Both the position numbers and the translations under genes were made by a program. Source: Pararhizobium arenae (GTDB taxonomy: Bacteria > Pseudomonadota > Alphaproteobacteria > Rhizobiales > Rhizobiaceae). Taken from it: DNA of 64,000 bases. The stretch lies in NCBI RefSeq assembly GCF_001931685.1, contig NZ_MOOY01000004.1:62001-126000 (forward strand), given 5' to 3'. Below the pieces are notes generated by a model, which saw only the letters and a program-made list of their open reading frames with translations, ran no database searches and was not told the DNA's origin. Positions 54,499-63,284 of this stretch are shown here, piece by piece (the stretch's first letter is position 1; each line of letters begins with the position of its first letter).

Positions 54499-55008
54499 TC
54501 AGCTCGGTGTCAGGGTGATCGAGGTGCCGGTGGCAGCGACGTTCAGACCCAGCTGACCGGTGACGCTCACTGTCTGCAATTGAATGGACCCGGACGTACC
54601 GCCGACCAGGATATTGGTGCCGACGCCCGCGAAAACCGTCGCTTCAGCCGTTGCACCCTGGTAAAGGCCGCTCAAGGAACCACGATGATAGCCGGCTGTC
54701 GGAGCAAAGACCGCCCAGGCCAGACGCCCCTGTGTGGTAAAGCCGAGATCGACGCCCATTTTGCGGATCACCCCGGTGTAATGGTCCTGCCTGCCCCTTG
54801 TTGAGCTAAAAGTGCAGTCGAGATTTTTAGCCGATCCAAGCACATAACCGACGCCACCGCCGACGTCGCAGGTCAGCATGCCGATTTTCACACCATCGGA
54901 ATCGTCAGATTCCTGATAGGTCGCAACGGGGTCCGCAGCGTTGGTCGCCGTCACGAATGCCTGCGCGAGAGAGGCGGCGGCAACGATCGTTGCAAGTGTC
55001 TTCTTCAT
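54499..55008 (-). CDS. DUF992 periplasmic protein
   Basis: 169 residues with signal peptide 1-24 (ATNAA-DP). The DUF992 fold is recognised by KIGMLTCDVGGGVGYVLGSAKNLDCTF and HYTGVIRKMGVDLGFTTQGRLAWAVFAP. Two cysteines bracket the second beta region. Family members are small alphaproteobacterial envelope proteins of unknown role. Monocistronic with a terminator. Confidence 0.9.
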   Translation of the reverse strand: MKKTLATIVAAASLAQAFVTATNAADPVATYQESDDSDGVKIGMLTCDVGGGVGYVLGSAKNLDCTFSSTRGRQDHYTGVIRKMGVDLGFTTQGRLAWAVFAPTAGYHRGSLSGLYQGATAEATVFAGVGTNILVGGTSGSIQLQTVSVTGQLGLNVAATGTSITLTPS

Positions 55009-55351
55009 TGGGTTCTCCTTAACGGTTAAGCCCTGCCCAGTTGGAATATAGAGCGCGTGCCGTGTTCTACAAAGGGCTGCATAAAGGCAAAATTGCGATG
55101 GTTAACGCCCAGACCAGACGCTTGTTTCTCCGGATTAAAGTCTCTTTGTGAATCAAGCTTGGAAACGAACGTCACCGCCTCATCTCGGCGTCAAAGGTTC
55201 TGCGAATTGGAAGTGCTTGAGAATCGTACGCTTTTGGGTTGCAAGTTCTTAACCACACCTTAAATCGCCGCAATTAGAGTCCATCCGGTCGATCATCGTG
55301 CGGGCCAGAGATGAGGTGCCGCCATCCTGACTTGGAGCAACTCCCCCCGGC
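55009..55351. other. Intergenic region between the divergent DUF992 and PBP genes
   Basis: About 340 bases, relatively AT-rich at its centre. It should hold both divergent promoters. I see no coding sequence, no clear hairpin pair and no known riboswitch. Confidence 0.4.
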
Positions 55352-57601
55352 ATGGCATCAAACGGCAGATCAAGACAGAGAATGGAACCGTCCTTCGGGG
55401 AGGAGCGGAACGACGACGTGTTTGATTTCAGCGCCGGCGAACGTGTGTCCGATGGCCGGCAAAAAAAGTCGCCGTCCGTAAAGCCTGCCGGCAAATCATA
55501 TTCTCCCTCGGAAAGACGTGTCTCCAAGTCAAAAAAGAGCCGCCGCAGCCGTCGCGAACCCGGCTTGGGCATCTTCGGTGCGATCCGGCGCATGATCTAC
55601 TGGTGCGTCGTTCTCGGCATATGGGGCGCGATCGGCGTTGGTGGTCTCGTTCTGTATTACGGCTCCCGCATGCCCAGTGCCACGAGCTGGTCCGTTCCGG
55701 TGCGCCCGCCAAACGTCAAGATCATCGCGAATGACGGCACGGTGCTCGCCAATCGCGGCATGACCGGCGGCGAGGCGCTCTCGCTTGAAGAGATGTCGCC
55801 CTATATCCCGCAGGCGGTGGTTGCGATCGAGGACAGGCGATTCTACTCGCATTTCGGCGTCGATCCGCTCGGCCTTGCCCGTGCCATGGTGACCAATCTG
55901 ACGACGGGCCGCATGGTTCAGGGCGGTTCGACGCTCACCCAGCAGCTTGCAAAAAATATGTTCCTCTCGCCGGAGCGCACGCTGGAGCGCAAGGTGCAGG
56001 AAGTGCTGCTCGCCTTCTGGCTGGAGCAGAACTATACCAAGGACCAGATCCTGACGATGTACCTGAACCGGGTGTTCTTCGGTTCGAACGCCTATGGCGT
56101 CGAGGCGGCATCGCGCCGCTACTTCAACAAATCCGCCCGTGACGTGAACCTCGGCGAAGCCGCCATGCTGGCCGGCCTTTTGAAGGCGCCATCACGCCTG
56201 TCGCCGGCCCGCGATCCGAAGGCTGCGGAAGAGCGCGCCCAGCTTGTACTCGGCGCCATGCGCGAAGAGGGCTATATTTCCGACAGCGAAATCAAGACGG
56301 CGATGTCGCAGCCGCCGACCAAGGCCAAAAGCTTCTGGTCCGGCGCGCAGTATTACGCCGCCGACATGGTCATGGACCAACTGCCGGGCATGATCGGCAA
56401 GATCGATCAGGACCTGATCGTTGATACGACACTCGATCTCACGCTTGAGAAAAAGGCCGAGGAAACGCTCGCCGCAAGCCTCGATGCCGATGGCGAAAAG
56501 CTCAACGTCTCGCAGGCGGCGCTTGTGTCCATCGATGGCACCGGCGCGATCCGCGCGATTGTCGGTGGCCGCGACTATGCGACGAGCCAGTTCGACCGCG
56601 CGGTGAAAGCCAAGCGCCAGCCGGGCTCGGCCTTCAAGCCGTTCGTTTATGCCGCCGCCCTGGAAATCGGCCGCACGCCGATGTCGATCCGCAATGACGC
56701 GCCGGTGCGCATCGGCAACTGGACGCCCGAAAACTACGATCAGAAATATCGCGGCGAGGTTTCCCTAGCCGAAGCGCTCGCCAACTCGCTGAACACGATC
56801 GCCGCCCAGCTGGTGATGGAAGTCGGCCCGCAGAATGTCATCAAGCTGGCTCACCGGCTGGGTATCGAATCGGAGCTGCAGTCCAACGCCTCGATCGCGC
56901 TCGGCACCTCGGAAGTCAGCCTGCTTGAGCTGACCTCGGCTTACGCCCCCTTTATGAATGGCGGCTTCAAGGCGACGCCGCACATTATCCGCCGTATCTC
57001 GAAGGCGGATGGCACGGTGCTTTATGAAAACACCTATGACAGCCCGCCGCGCGTGCTCGATCCGGAAATCGTTAGCGAAATGAACCAGATGATGCTCGGC
57101 GTTATCGATCACGGCACCGGCAAGAACGCCCGGCTGAAAGGCTGGGAAGCGGCCGGCAAGTCCGGCACCACGCAATCGTTCCGCGATGCGCTTTTCGTCG
57201 GCTTTACCAATAATCTCACGACCGGCATCTGGTTCGGCAATGACGACGGCAAGTCGATGAAGAAGGTGACGGGCGGCGGCCTGCCGGCCAAGGCCTGGCA
57301 CGATTTCATGACGGCTGCCCACGAAGGCCTGTCGCCGTCGCCGATCTTCGGCACGACCGGTATCCAGCCGACGTTTGATAGCGATCCGGTATCTCCCGAG
57401 AGCATCGAAAACGTCATTTCAGGCGGATCGATCGACGAGTTTCCGCAGGCGCCGGTTTCCGATGGCCAGATGGCCAACGGTCAGGGGCTGCAGCCGCCGG
57501 CCGATACCGCCGATTCCGGACTCGTGCCGCCGGCCGATGTCGGCGAAACCACCGGCGCCACCCGACGGACGACCCTGTTCGATATCTTGACCGGCGGCTG
57601 A
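55352..57601 (+). CDS. Penicillin-binding protein, class A (transglycosylase-transpeptidase, PBP1 type)
   Basis: 749-residue bifunctional peptidoglycan synthase anchored in the inner membrane. A long basic cytoplasmic tail (1-75) precedes one membrane helix (about 80-105, YWCVVLGIWGAIGVGGLVLYY). The GT51 transglycosylase has the catalytic Glu in AIEDRRFYSHFGVDP and GGSTLTQQLAKN. Transpeptidase motifs are SxxK in PGSAFKPFVYA, SLNT (SxN), and KSGTT. The C-terminal 90 residues are low-complexity Pro/Asp-rich. The start at 55352 has weak support; the ATG at 55382 (MEPSFGEE) is an alternative. It is followed at once by the convergent immunity-like genes. Confidence 0.92.
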   Translation: MASNGRSRQRMEPSFGEERNDDVFDFSAGERVSDGRQKKSPSVKPAGKSYSPSERRVSKSKKSRRSRREPGLGIFGAIRRMIYWCVVLGIWGAIGVGGLVLYYGSRMPSATSWSVPVRPPNVKIIANDGTVLANRGMTGGEALSLEEMSPYIPQAVVAIEDRRFYSHFGVDPLGLARAMVTNLTTGRMVQGGSTLTQQLAKNMFLSPERTLERKVQEVLLAFWLEQNYTKDQILTMYLNRVFFGSNAYGVEAASRRYFNKSARDVNLGEAAMLAGLLKAPSRLSPARDPKAAEERAQLVLGAMREEGYISDSEIKTAMSQPPTKAKSFWSGAQYYAADMVMDQLPGMIGKIDQDLIVDTTLDLTLEKKAEETLAASLDADGEKLNVSQAALVSIDGTGAIRAIVGGRDYATSQFDRAVKAKRQPGSAFKPFVYAAALEIGRTPMSIRNDAPVRIGNWTPENYDQKYRGEVSLAEALANSLNTIAAQLVMEVGPQNVIKLAHRLGIESELQSNASIALGTSEVSLLELTSAYAPFMNGGFKATPHIIRRISKADGTVLYENTYDSPPRVLDPEIVSEMNQMMLGVIDHGTGKNARLKGWEAAGKSGTTQSFRDALFVGFTNNLTTGIWFGNDDGKSMKKVTGGGLPAKAWHDFMTAAHEGLSPSPIFGTTGIQPTFDSDPVSPESIENVISGGSIDEFPQAPVSDGQMANGQGLQPPADTADSGLVPPADVGETTGATRRTTLFDILTGG

Positions 57602-57623
57602 ACTTTGTCGCGAAAGGGCTTGG

Positions 57624-57992
57624 CTATCCCCAGGCGATAACGACATTTTCCGGCTCTGTCGGATGATCGATCCAGACACGAATACGGGTTTTGTCGGATG
57701 GTACATGCACAATGGCGAATTGTGGATCGATCGCGTCAAACAAGATGAACTCCAGGTCCGGCGTATTCAAAACGCTGTCGGAGTCCGGCTCCCTCGCCTC
57801 CTTGATTTCAGAGTACGGTCCAATCGCCACATGCGTATCCCCATCATTCCAATAGAGTGCTGGGATATTGATGCAGTTGTTCGACGTAAGAACGCCTTTT
57901 CGATCCATATGCATCGGAATATCAACATCCCGACGGCCTGCGGCGTAAAAACTTACATATTCCGGAGCTATAGACATCCGCTGTACGGTCAT
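57624..57992 (-). CDS. Immunity-like protein, copy 1 of 3
   Basis: 122-residue cytoplasmic protein, no signal peptide or membrane segment. It starts MTVQRMSIAPEYVSFYAAGRRDV and ends VWIDHPTEPENVVIAWG. It is very similar to copy 3 (58539) along its full length and more distantly to copy 2. Directly upstream, in the four bases' distance expected of a toxin-immunity junction, lies a short reading-frame remnant that resembles the tail of the broken toxin gene. I do not recognise a named immunity family; the role is inferred from arrangement. Confidence 0.75.
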   Translation of the reverse strand: MTVQRMSIAPEYVSFYAAGRRDVDIPMHMDRKGVLTSNNCINIPALYWNDGDTHVAIGPYSEIKEAREPDSDSVLNTPDLEFILFDAIDPQFAIVHVPSDKTRIRVWIDHPTEPENVVIAWG

Positions 57993-57996
57993 GGCG

Positions 57997-58080
57997 CTAA
58001 AATCTCTTCTTAGATAAAAGTCCGCCGCCTTGCGACTGACCGCATGACCCGCGCTCCTCCGAGTAGGTTTGCTCGAAGAA
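57997..58080 (-). pseudogene. Orphan toxin-tail remnant before immunity copy 1
   Basis: Read on the minus strand, the last codons give SCGQSQGGGLLSKKRF then TAG, closely matching CSNSQGGRLSKGRF then TAA at the end of the toxin frame at 58912. The stop is four bases before the ATG of immunity copy 1, exactly the spacing seen at the toxin-immunity junction at 58907. Only a few dozen codons survive and no start is present. Confidence 0.6.
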
Positions 58081-58101
58081 TTGTATCTGTTGGCCTCCGG
58101 A

Positions 58102-58470
58102 TTATCCCCAAGCCACAACGACATTTTCGGGCTGTGTCGGGTGATCAATCCAGACTCGAATCCGCGTTTTGATCGTCGGTACTGGAAGGCTGGCAAACCT
58201 CGGCTCGTTGGCGTCGAAGAAAACAAGCATCTTGTCCGGCGTGTTCAGAATACCGTCAAAGGTTGGTGGTGTAGGCATGGTTATTTCCGAGGCTTCCCCA
58301 ACCGTAAAATGGGTATCGCCGTCATTCCAGTAGATGCATGGAATACTAATACAATCCGGCGTGAAAGGAATGATCTTCTCCCGGAAATTGTAAGGAACAT
58401 CCCGAATATCGCGACTTGCTAGATAAACGCTGTTGTATTCAGGTGCGATACTGAAATGAAGAATTGCCAT
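58102..58470 (-). CDS. Immunity-like protein, copy 2 of 3 (diverged)
   Basis: 122 residues, same length as the other two copies. Shares SIAPEYNSVYLASRD, the central YWNDGDTHFTVG and the C-terminal KTRIRVWIDHPTQPENVVVAWG but differs across the middle (residues about 25-45 and 65-90), as expected when paralogues protect against different toxin variants. A GGCGGGAAG site precedes the ATG. Just upstream, GGKL followed by TGA may be the end of another, more eroded toxin tail. Confidence 0.75.
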   Translation of the reverse strand: MAILHFSIAPEYNSVYLASRDIRDVPYNFREKIIPFTPDCISIPCIYWNDGDTHFTVGEASEITMPTPPTFDGILNTPDKMLVFFDANEPRFASLPVPTIKTRIRVWIDHPTQPENVVVAWG

Positions 58471-58538
58471 TCAAAGCTTCCCGCCTCTTACAACGCTGGC
58501 TTGCGAATAACACTCATCCCTCAGCACACTGCCTTTAC

Positions 58539-58907
58539 TTACCCCCAGGCGATAATGACGTTTGAGGGTTCGATCGGATGGTCCATCCAGACCCGTATTC
58601 GCGTTTTCTTGGATGCCACTTGTGAAACAGCGAATTGAGGGTTGTTCGCGTCAAACAGAATAATCTCATTGTTAGGAGTGTTCAAAATGCTGTCAGAATT
58701 CGGTTCCCTTGCCTCTGCAACCTCCGAATATGGTCCGAGTGTCACATGGGTATCCCCGTCACTCCAATAATAGGCTGGAATGTTAACGCAATCGTCAGAC
58801 ACAAAGACTCCCTGCCTGTCCATGTGTACAGGAACAACAACATTCCGGCGACCCGCAACATAAAAGCTGACATATTCTGGGGCTATCGATAAGCGTTGGA
58901 CGGTCAT
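58539..58907 (-). CDS. Immunity-like protein, copy 3 of 3 (cognate position)
   Basis: 122 residues, MTVQRLSIAPEYVSFYVAGRRNV to EPSNVIIAWG. It lies four bases downstream of the ancestral stop of the broken toxin gene, and its ribosome site (GGGGAG) is inside the toxin tail, so it was once translationally linked to that toxin. Full-length similarity to copy 1 shows duplication. Cytoplasmic, acidic and probably beta-rich, all usual for nuclease-inhibiting immunity proteins; no biochemical proof. Confidence 0.78.
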   Translation of the reverse strand: MTVQRLSIAPEYVSFYVAGRRNVVVPVHMDRQGVFVSDDCVNIPAYYWSDGDTHVTLGPYSEVAEAREPNSDSILNTPNNEIILFDANNPQFAVSQVASKKTRIRVWMDHPIEPSNVIIAWG

Positions 58908-58911
58908 AGCG

Positions 58912-59783
58912 TTAAAATCTCCCCTTCGATAAACGTCCGCCCTGCGAATTACTGCACTACCAGCAATGTGGGTAAATTCTTGTTGGTTTGCCAACTGATT
59001 TTGGCACCTGATGGTCGCCGATAAAATGGCCGCGAGGTGTCCCCGACGTCTTTGTACCACACCTATGGCATCCGTAGGTACGGCCGATGCGATCGATTTC
59101 TGCCTGTTCGGTCCGGGTCAAACGCCTGTTGGTCGGCGGCGCGGCAATCCATTCTTTGGCATATGGTCCGATCCCGGTGCGCGGTAACCTCAACTGGAGT
59201 GCGCGAAGCATCGCTTCCTGTGCTATCGACTCATTCGCCCGGATCAGACCCTCTACCGTCTCGTAGGCTTGCGGCGTCGGCCGCCAGTTCGGCTCACGCC
59301 TGTGGACGGCCCGCAACGCCTCCTGCATGCGGCCCACGCTCACCGCCAGCCGTGCCTCTTGCGCGGGCGTGACGCTCTGCCATCGTCCAAGGATATGAAC
59401 CTGCCCTCCGCCGCGCGGTCCGCGGCGGCTGACGAGGATCGGGCGGGTTTCGGAACCGTCTCCGACCCATTGTCCGCCGTCGGGATTGCCGGCCGGCACG
59501 CGCGGTTGTTCGGGGCGAAAGCCGGCTTCAAATGAAAGCGTAGCGTCAGGGCGCGTAGCTCAACGGCGAATGCTGCAAACCTGTAGTCCGATTGCAGGAC
59601 GCCTCCTTCAGTTCGGTCTGTCGAAATCATTGCCGCCGCTACCCGTTTCCGTTTCAGCGGAGCAATCATGCGTGGGCTGCCAGTGGCGGGGATAAACGGG
59701 GACGTTCGGAGGTATTCGATTGAAACCGATAAGATGCTGGTTGCGGTATGCGAATTTCCTTCAGCGGCACGCTGATTTCGCAC
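58912..59783 (-). pseudogene. Polymorphic-toxin C-terminal nuclease-like cassette, broken by frameshift and amber codon
   Basis: The intact part (59499-58960, GTG first codon) reads VPAGNPDGGQWVGDG, a linker found before toxin modules, then a helical region and a zinc-knuckle, nuclease-like end: GCHRCGTKTSGTPRGHFIGDHQVPKSV, then YPHCW and a TAG at 58959-58957. Reading through gives CSNSQGGRLSKGRF and TAA at 58914-58912, restoring a second CxxC pair and a QGG motif. Upstream, AGCGTAGCGT (59537-59546) is a 5-bp tandem duplication. Removing one unit joins the frame to an upstream frame (open from 59783), giving ELRALTLSFEAGFRPEQPRVPAGNP. No ribosome site supports the GTG. The nuclease assignment is from motif shape only. 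Confidence 0.62.
59537..59546 (+). repeat. 5-bp tandem duplication (AGCGT)2 in the toxin pseudogene
   Basis: AGCGTAGCGT on plus, ACGCTACGCT on the coding strand. Five bases is not a multiple of three, and deletion of one unit restores a continuous toxin frame. Confidence 0.7.
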
Positions 59784-59803
59784 GTTTTGCCGTTTCGAGG
59801 TGC

Positions 59804-59832
59804 CTTGCAGTCCCGAAAACCCCTCCTTATAT
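59804..59832 (+). promoter_or_regulatory. Likely heat-shock promoter of dnaK
   Basis: CTTGCA (59804-59809), about 16-17 bases, then CTTATAT (59826-59832), close to the alphaproteobacterial RpoH pattern CTTGAA-N17-CYTATAT. It leaves a leader of about 105 bases before the dnaK start. No CIRCE inverted repeat is visible, so control is more likely by sigma-32 than by HrcA. Confidence 0.65.
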
Positions 59833-59943
59833 ACGCCCCATCACCGTGGTCATCGATCGCGGCCCACCACAGACCATCCCGTTAGGGGCTGTCCTATGAA
59901 TGCCTGACCGGGTTCCGACAGTCCGCTGCAAGGAGAGAACGAC

Positions 59944-61866
59944 ATGGCTAAAGTAATCGGTATCGACTTGGGAACGACCAACTCCTGCGTCGCCGTCATG
60001 GACGGCAAGGACGCGAAGGTCATTGAAAATGCGGAAGGTGCGCGCACGACCCCTTCGATCGTCGCCTTCAACGACGACGGCGAGCGCCTGATCGGCCAGC
60101 CGGCCAAGCGCCAGGCTGTTACCAACCCTGAAAACACGCTGTTTGCCGTAAAGCGCCTCATCGGCCGCCGTTACGACGACAAGCTCGTGGAAAAGGACAA
60201 GGCCCTCGTTCCCTACAAGATCGTCAGGGGCGACAATGGCGACGCTTGGGTTGAAGCGCATGGCGACAAGTACTCGCCGTCGCAGGTCTCCGCCATGATC
60301 CTTCAGAAGATGAAGGAAACCGCCGAATCCTACCTTGGTGAAAAGGTTACCCAGGCCGTCATCACCGTTCCGGCCTACTTCAACGACGCCCAGCGTCAGG
60401 CAACCAAGGATGCCGGCCGCATCGCTGGTCTCGAAGTTCTCCGCATCATCAACGAGCCGACGGCTGCAGCCCTTGCCTATGGCCTCGATAAGAAAGACGG
60501 CCGCACCATCGCGGTTTACGACTTGGGCGGCGGTACCTTCGATATCTCGGTTCTGGAAATCGGCGACGGCGTCTTCGAAGTGAAGTCGACCAACGGCGAC
60601 ACCTTCCTCGGCGGTGAAGACTTCGACATGCGTCTGGTCGAATACCTCGCAGCCGAATTCAAGAAGGATCAGGGCATCGACCTGAAGAACGACAAGCTTG
60701 CCCTGCAGCGCCTCAAGGAAGCTGCTGAAAAGGCCAAGATCGAGCTGTCGTCCTCGCAGCAGACCGAAATCAACCTGCCGTTCATCACGGCTGATGCGTC
60801 GGGTCCGAAGCACCTGACCATGAAGCTGTCGCGCGCCAAGTTCGAAAGCCTGGTCGACGACCTGATCCAGCGCACCGTCGCGCCGTGCAAGGCAGCCCTC
60901 AAGGATGCCGGTGTCACCGCAGCCGAGATCGACGAAGTCGTTCTGGTCGGCGGCATGAGCCGCATGCCGAAGGTGCAGGAAATCGTCAAGCAGCTGTTCG
61001 GCAAAGAGCCGCACAAGGGCGTGAACCCGGATGAAGTCGTCGCTCTCGGCGCCGCCATCCAGGCCGGCGTTCTTCAGGGCGACGTCAAGGACGTCCTGCT
61101 CCTCGACGTGACCCCGCTGTCGCTCGGCATCGAAACCCTCGGCGGCGTCTTCACCCGTCTGATCGAGCGTAACACCACGATCCCGACGAAGAAGAGCCAG
61201 ACCTTCTCGACGGCCGAAGACAACCAGAATGCCGTGACCATCCGCGTTTCGCAGGGCGAGCGCGAAATGGCTGCGGACAACAAGCTGCTCGGCCAGTTCG
61301 ACCTCGTCGGTATCCCGCCGGCGCCGCGTGGCGTTCCGCAGATCGAAGTTACTTTCGATATCGATGCCAACGGCATCGTGCAGGTTTCTGCCAAGGACAA
61401 GGGGACCGGCAAGGAACACCAGATCCGTATCCAGGCTTCTGGTGGTCTCTCCGATGCCGACATCGAAAAGATGGTCAAGGACGCTGAAGCCAATGCCGAA
61501 GCCGACAAGGCCCGTCGTGAAGCCGTCGAAGCCAAGAATCAGGCCGAAAGCCTGATCCACTCCTCGGAAAAGTCGCTGAAGGAGTATGGTGACAAGGTTA
61601 CGGAAGCGGACCGCAATGCGATTTCGGACGCTATAGCCAGCCTGAAGACGGCTGTCGAAGCCTCTGAGCCGGATGCGGAAGACATCAAGGCGAAGACGCA
61701 AGTTCTCATGGAAGCTTCCATGAAGCTCGGTCAGGCCATGTATGAAGCACAGCAGACCGAAAGCGCCCACGCGGATGCCGCAGCAGATGCTGCTCGCGAC
61801 GGCGACAACGTCGTTGATGCCGATTACGAAGAGATCAACGACGACGACAACAAGAAGTCGGCCTGA
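59944..61866 (+). CDS. dnaK: Chaperone DnaK (Hsp70)
   Basis: 640-residue cytosolic Hsp70. ATPase signatures are [29 protein letters not shown] [17 protein letters not shown], and [13 protein letters not shown]. The linker is [13 protein letters not shown], followed by the substrate-binding beta domain, helical lid, and a C-terminal [14 protein letters not shown] tail, the EEVD-like end of bacterial DnaK. An AAGGAGAG site precedes the ATG. A terminator follows, separating it from the genes downstream. Confidence 0.98.
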   Translation: MAKVIGIDLGTTNSCVAVMDGKDAKVIENAEGARTTPSIVAFNDDGERLIGQPAKRQAVTNPENTLFAVKRLIGRRYDDKLVEKDKALVPYKIVRGDNGDAWVEAHGDKYSPSQVSAMILQKMKETAESYLGEKVTQAVITVPAYFNDAQRQATKDAGRIAGLEVLRIINEPTAAALAYGLDKKDGRTIAVYDLGGGTFDISVLEIGDGVFEVKSTNGDTFLGGEDFDMRLVEYLAAEFKKDQGIDLKNDKLALQRLKEAAEKAKIELSSSQQTEINLPFITADASGPKHLTMKLSRAKFESLVDDLIQRTVAPCKAALKDAGVTAAEIDEVVLVGGMSRMPKVQEIVKQLFGKEPHKGVNPDEVVALGAAIQAGVLQGDVKDVLLLDVTPLSLGIETLGGVFTRLIERNTTIPTKKSQTFSTAEDNQNAVTIRVSQGEREMAADNKLLGQFDLVGIPPAPRGVPQIEVTFDIDANGIVQVSAKDKGTGKEHQIRIQASGGLSDADIEKMVKDAEANAEADKARREAVEAKNQAESLIHSSEKSLKEYGDKVTEADRNAISDAIASLKTAVEASEPDAEDIKAKTQVLMEASMKLGQAMYEAQQTESAHADAAADAARDGDNVVDADYEEINDDDNKKSA

Positions 61867-61884
61867 TCTTTCTGAGACACACCA

Positions 61885-61920
61885 GAAACCTCGGAGCAGC
61901 AATTGCTCCGAGGTTTTTTG
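61885..61920 (+). terminator. Terminator after dnaK
   Basis: AACCTCGGAGCA (61887-61898) pairs perfectly with TGCTCCGAGGTT (61904-61915), then TTTTG. This would strongly reduce read-through into dnaJ. Confidence 0.92.
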
Positions 61921-62032
61921 TTGTCTTCCGTTTAACGCTTACTTGATGGAGCGCTGATAGAGTTCACCGGCCGCGTGGCTGCTGGATGTCGCAAGGCGGA
62001 GACTTGTATTTCTTCGTCATGGAGACGTTCCC

Positions 62033-63136
62033 ATGCACTTCCGCATTTTCGAAACCTGGAGACTGATGGCGGCCCTGCTGGTCATGGCCTATCACTTCCT
62101 TCGCTTCGGGCCGGGCACGTTGCAGCAATATCAGGCGGGAGAGGTGCTTCATCGGCTGCTGCCGCTGATGGATATGTTCTTCATGATTTCCGGGTTCCTG
62201 ATCCTTCTGCGCTACGGCGACCTGATCAGCGATTGGAGCAGCTACCGGCAGTTCATCGTCCGGCGGCTGGCGCGGTTTTATCCACTCTATCTCGTGACCT
62301 TCCTGTTCTTCGTCGCAGTCGGCGTGTGCCTTCATTTCGGCCTTGTCCAGTCGACCCAGCCGGAGCGTTACGATTATTCGCTGCTCTGGGAAAATCTGTT
62401 TCTGGTGCAGGCATGGGGAACAACGGCCAATCTCAGCTTCAACTATGTCGCATGGTCGCTGTCGGCGGAATGGTTCTGCTACCTGCTGCTGCCGGTTTAT
62501 GTGCTGATCATCCGGCGAGGCGGAGTTGTCGGACTGACCACGCTTGCCGTTCTCAGCATCGCCGCTCTCGAAATTGCCACCACAACCGGGATCATCCCCT
62601 TCGAAAGCTGGCTTCAGGCAGATACGTGGGGCGCCTATCGCGCCTTTGCCGACTTTGCTGTTGGGGGTGTGGTGATGATGCTGGCACGCGATAGCCGGTG
62701 GAAATTGCGCTCTCATTTTCCGGCCTGGCTCGTCTTCGCGATTTCCATAGTCGGCATGCTGCTTTTCTGGCCGTCCTATGTAACCGTCCTGCTCCTTGGC
62801 CTGTCGATGTTCCTGGCGGCTGTCGCGGAACGGAACAATCCGGCCGGCGCACGATGGCTTTCCGTGCTTTCGCCGATTGGCCGCGTCTCCTTCGGAATCT
62901 ACCTGATCCATCCGGTGATGGAGGCGATCCTGCTTGCCGTGATCTGGCGCCGCTTCATCGAGCCGCTCGATATCGTGAGCTTCTACGTGTTTTGGATCGT
63001 GCCGATGGCGGCAACCATTCTGGTCGCGATCGCCTCTGACCGGTACTTCGAAAAGCCCTTCAGCGACTGGTTCAACGGTCTTTTCGGCACGCCGAAGAAG
63101 GCCGGCACCGTGCAAGCCCGCAACGCACCCGCCTGA
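62033..63136 (+). CDS. Acyltransferase-3 family membrane protein (OafA/YrhL-like)
   Basis: 367-residue integral membrane acyltransferase with about ten helices, which would O-acetylate or O-acylate a surface polysaccharide or lipid. Landmarks: ETWRLMAALLVMAYHFLRF (the family RxxA..V...H pattern with the catalytic His), FFMISGFLIL, RRLARFYPLYLV and WSLSAEWFCYL. It sits between dnaK and dnaJ, which are normally adjacent, and has no functional link to them. Start at 62033 has weak ribosome-site support (GGAGACG eight bases upstream). Confidence 0.9.
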   Translation: MHFRIFETWRLMAALLVMAYHFLRFGPGTLQQYQAGEVLHRLLPLMDMFFMISGFLILLRYGDLISDWSSYRQFIVRRLARFYPLYLVTFLFFVAVGVCLHFGLVQSTQPERYDYSLLWENLFLVQAWGTTANLSFNYVAWSLSAEWFCYLLLPVYVLIIRRGGVVGLTTLAVLSIAALEIATTTGIIPFESWLQADTWGAYRAFADFAVGGVVMMLARDSRWKLRSHFPAWLVFAISIVGMLLFWPSYVTVLLLGLSMFLAAVAERNNPAGARWLSVLSPIGRVSFGIYLIHPVMEAILLAVIWRRFIEPLDIVSFYVFWIVPMAATILVAIASDRYFEKPFSDWFNGLFGTPKKAGTVQARNAPA

Positions 63137-63284
63137 AGCGTCGATTTTGCGGCAAAAAATGAGGTGTCCGCAGGTTTGGCTATGGTATCGCGCGTGAAGG
63201 TTTACTAAATCCTGTTCCAAGGAAATCAGGCGATTGCCGGACGGCCGGACTCGCTGCGACTATACAACAGGACAAGCCGCACGA
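63137..63284 (+). other. Leader region upstream of dnaJ
   Basis: 148 bases without a gene. Because a terminator and another gene separate dnaJ from dnaK, this stretch should contain a dnaJ promoter, but I cannot identify a convincing -35/-10 pair. A weak AGGAC ribosome site lies before the ATG. Confidence 0.4.

Noticed and set aside
58957-58959. Recoding of the amber codon as pyrrolysine or selenocysteine
   Set aside because: Selenocysteine uses TGA, pyrrolysine is not expected in Rhizobiales, and no adjacent structured element is evident; a nonsense mutation is simpler.
59548-59630. tRNA-like stretch (GGGCGCGTAGCTCAACGGC...)
   Set aside because: The D-arm-like start is suggestive, but the D stem, 5-bp anticodon stem with 7-base loop, T arm and matching acceptor end cannot be formed; it also overlaps the toxin pseudogene frame.
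59827-61902. Long minus-strand open frame (691 codons) opposite dnaK
   Set aside because: Same artefact; dnaK on plus is unmistakable and the antisense product has no recognisable features.
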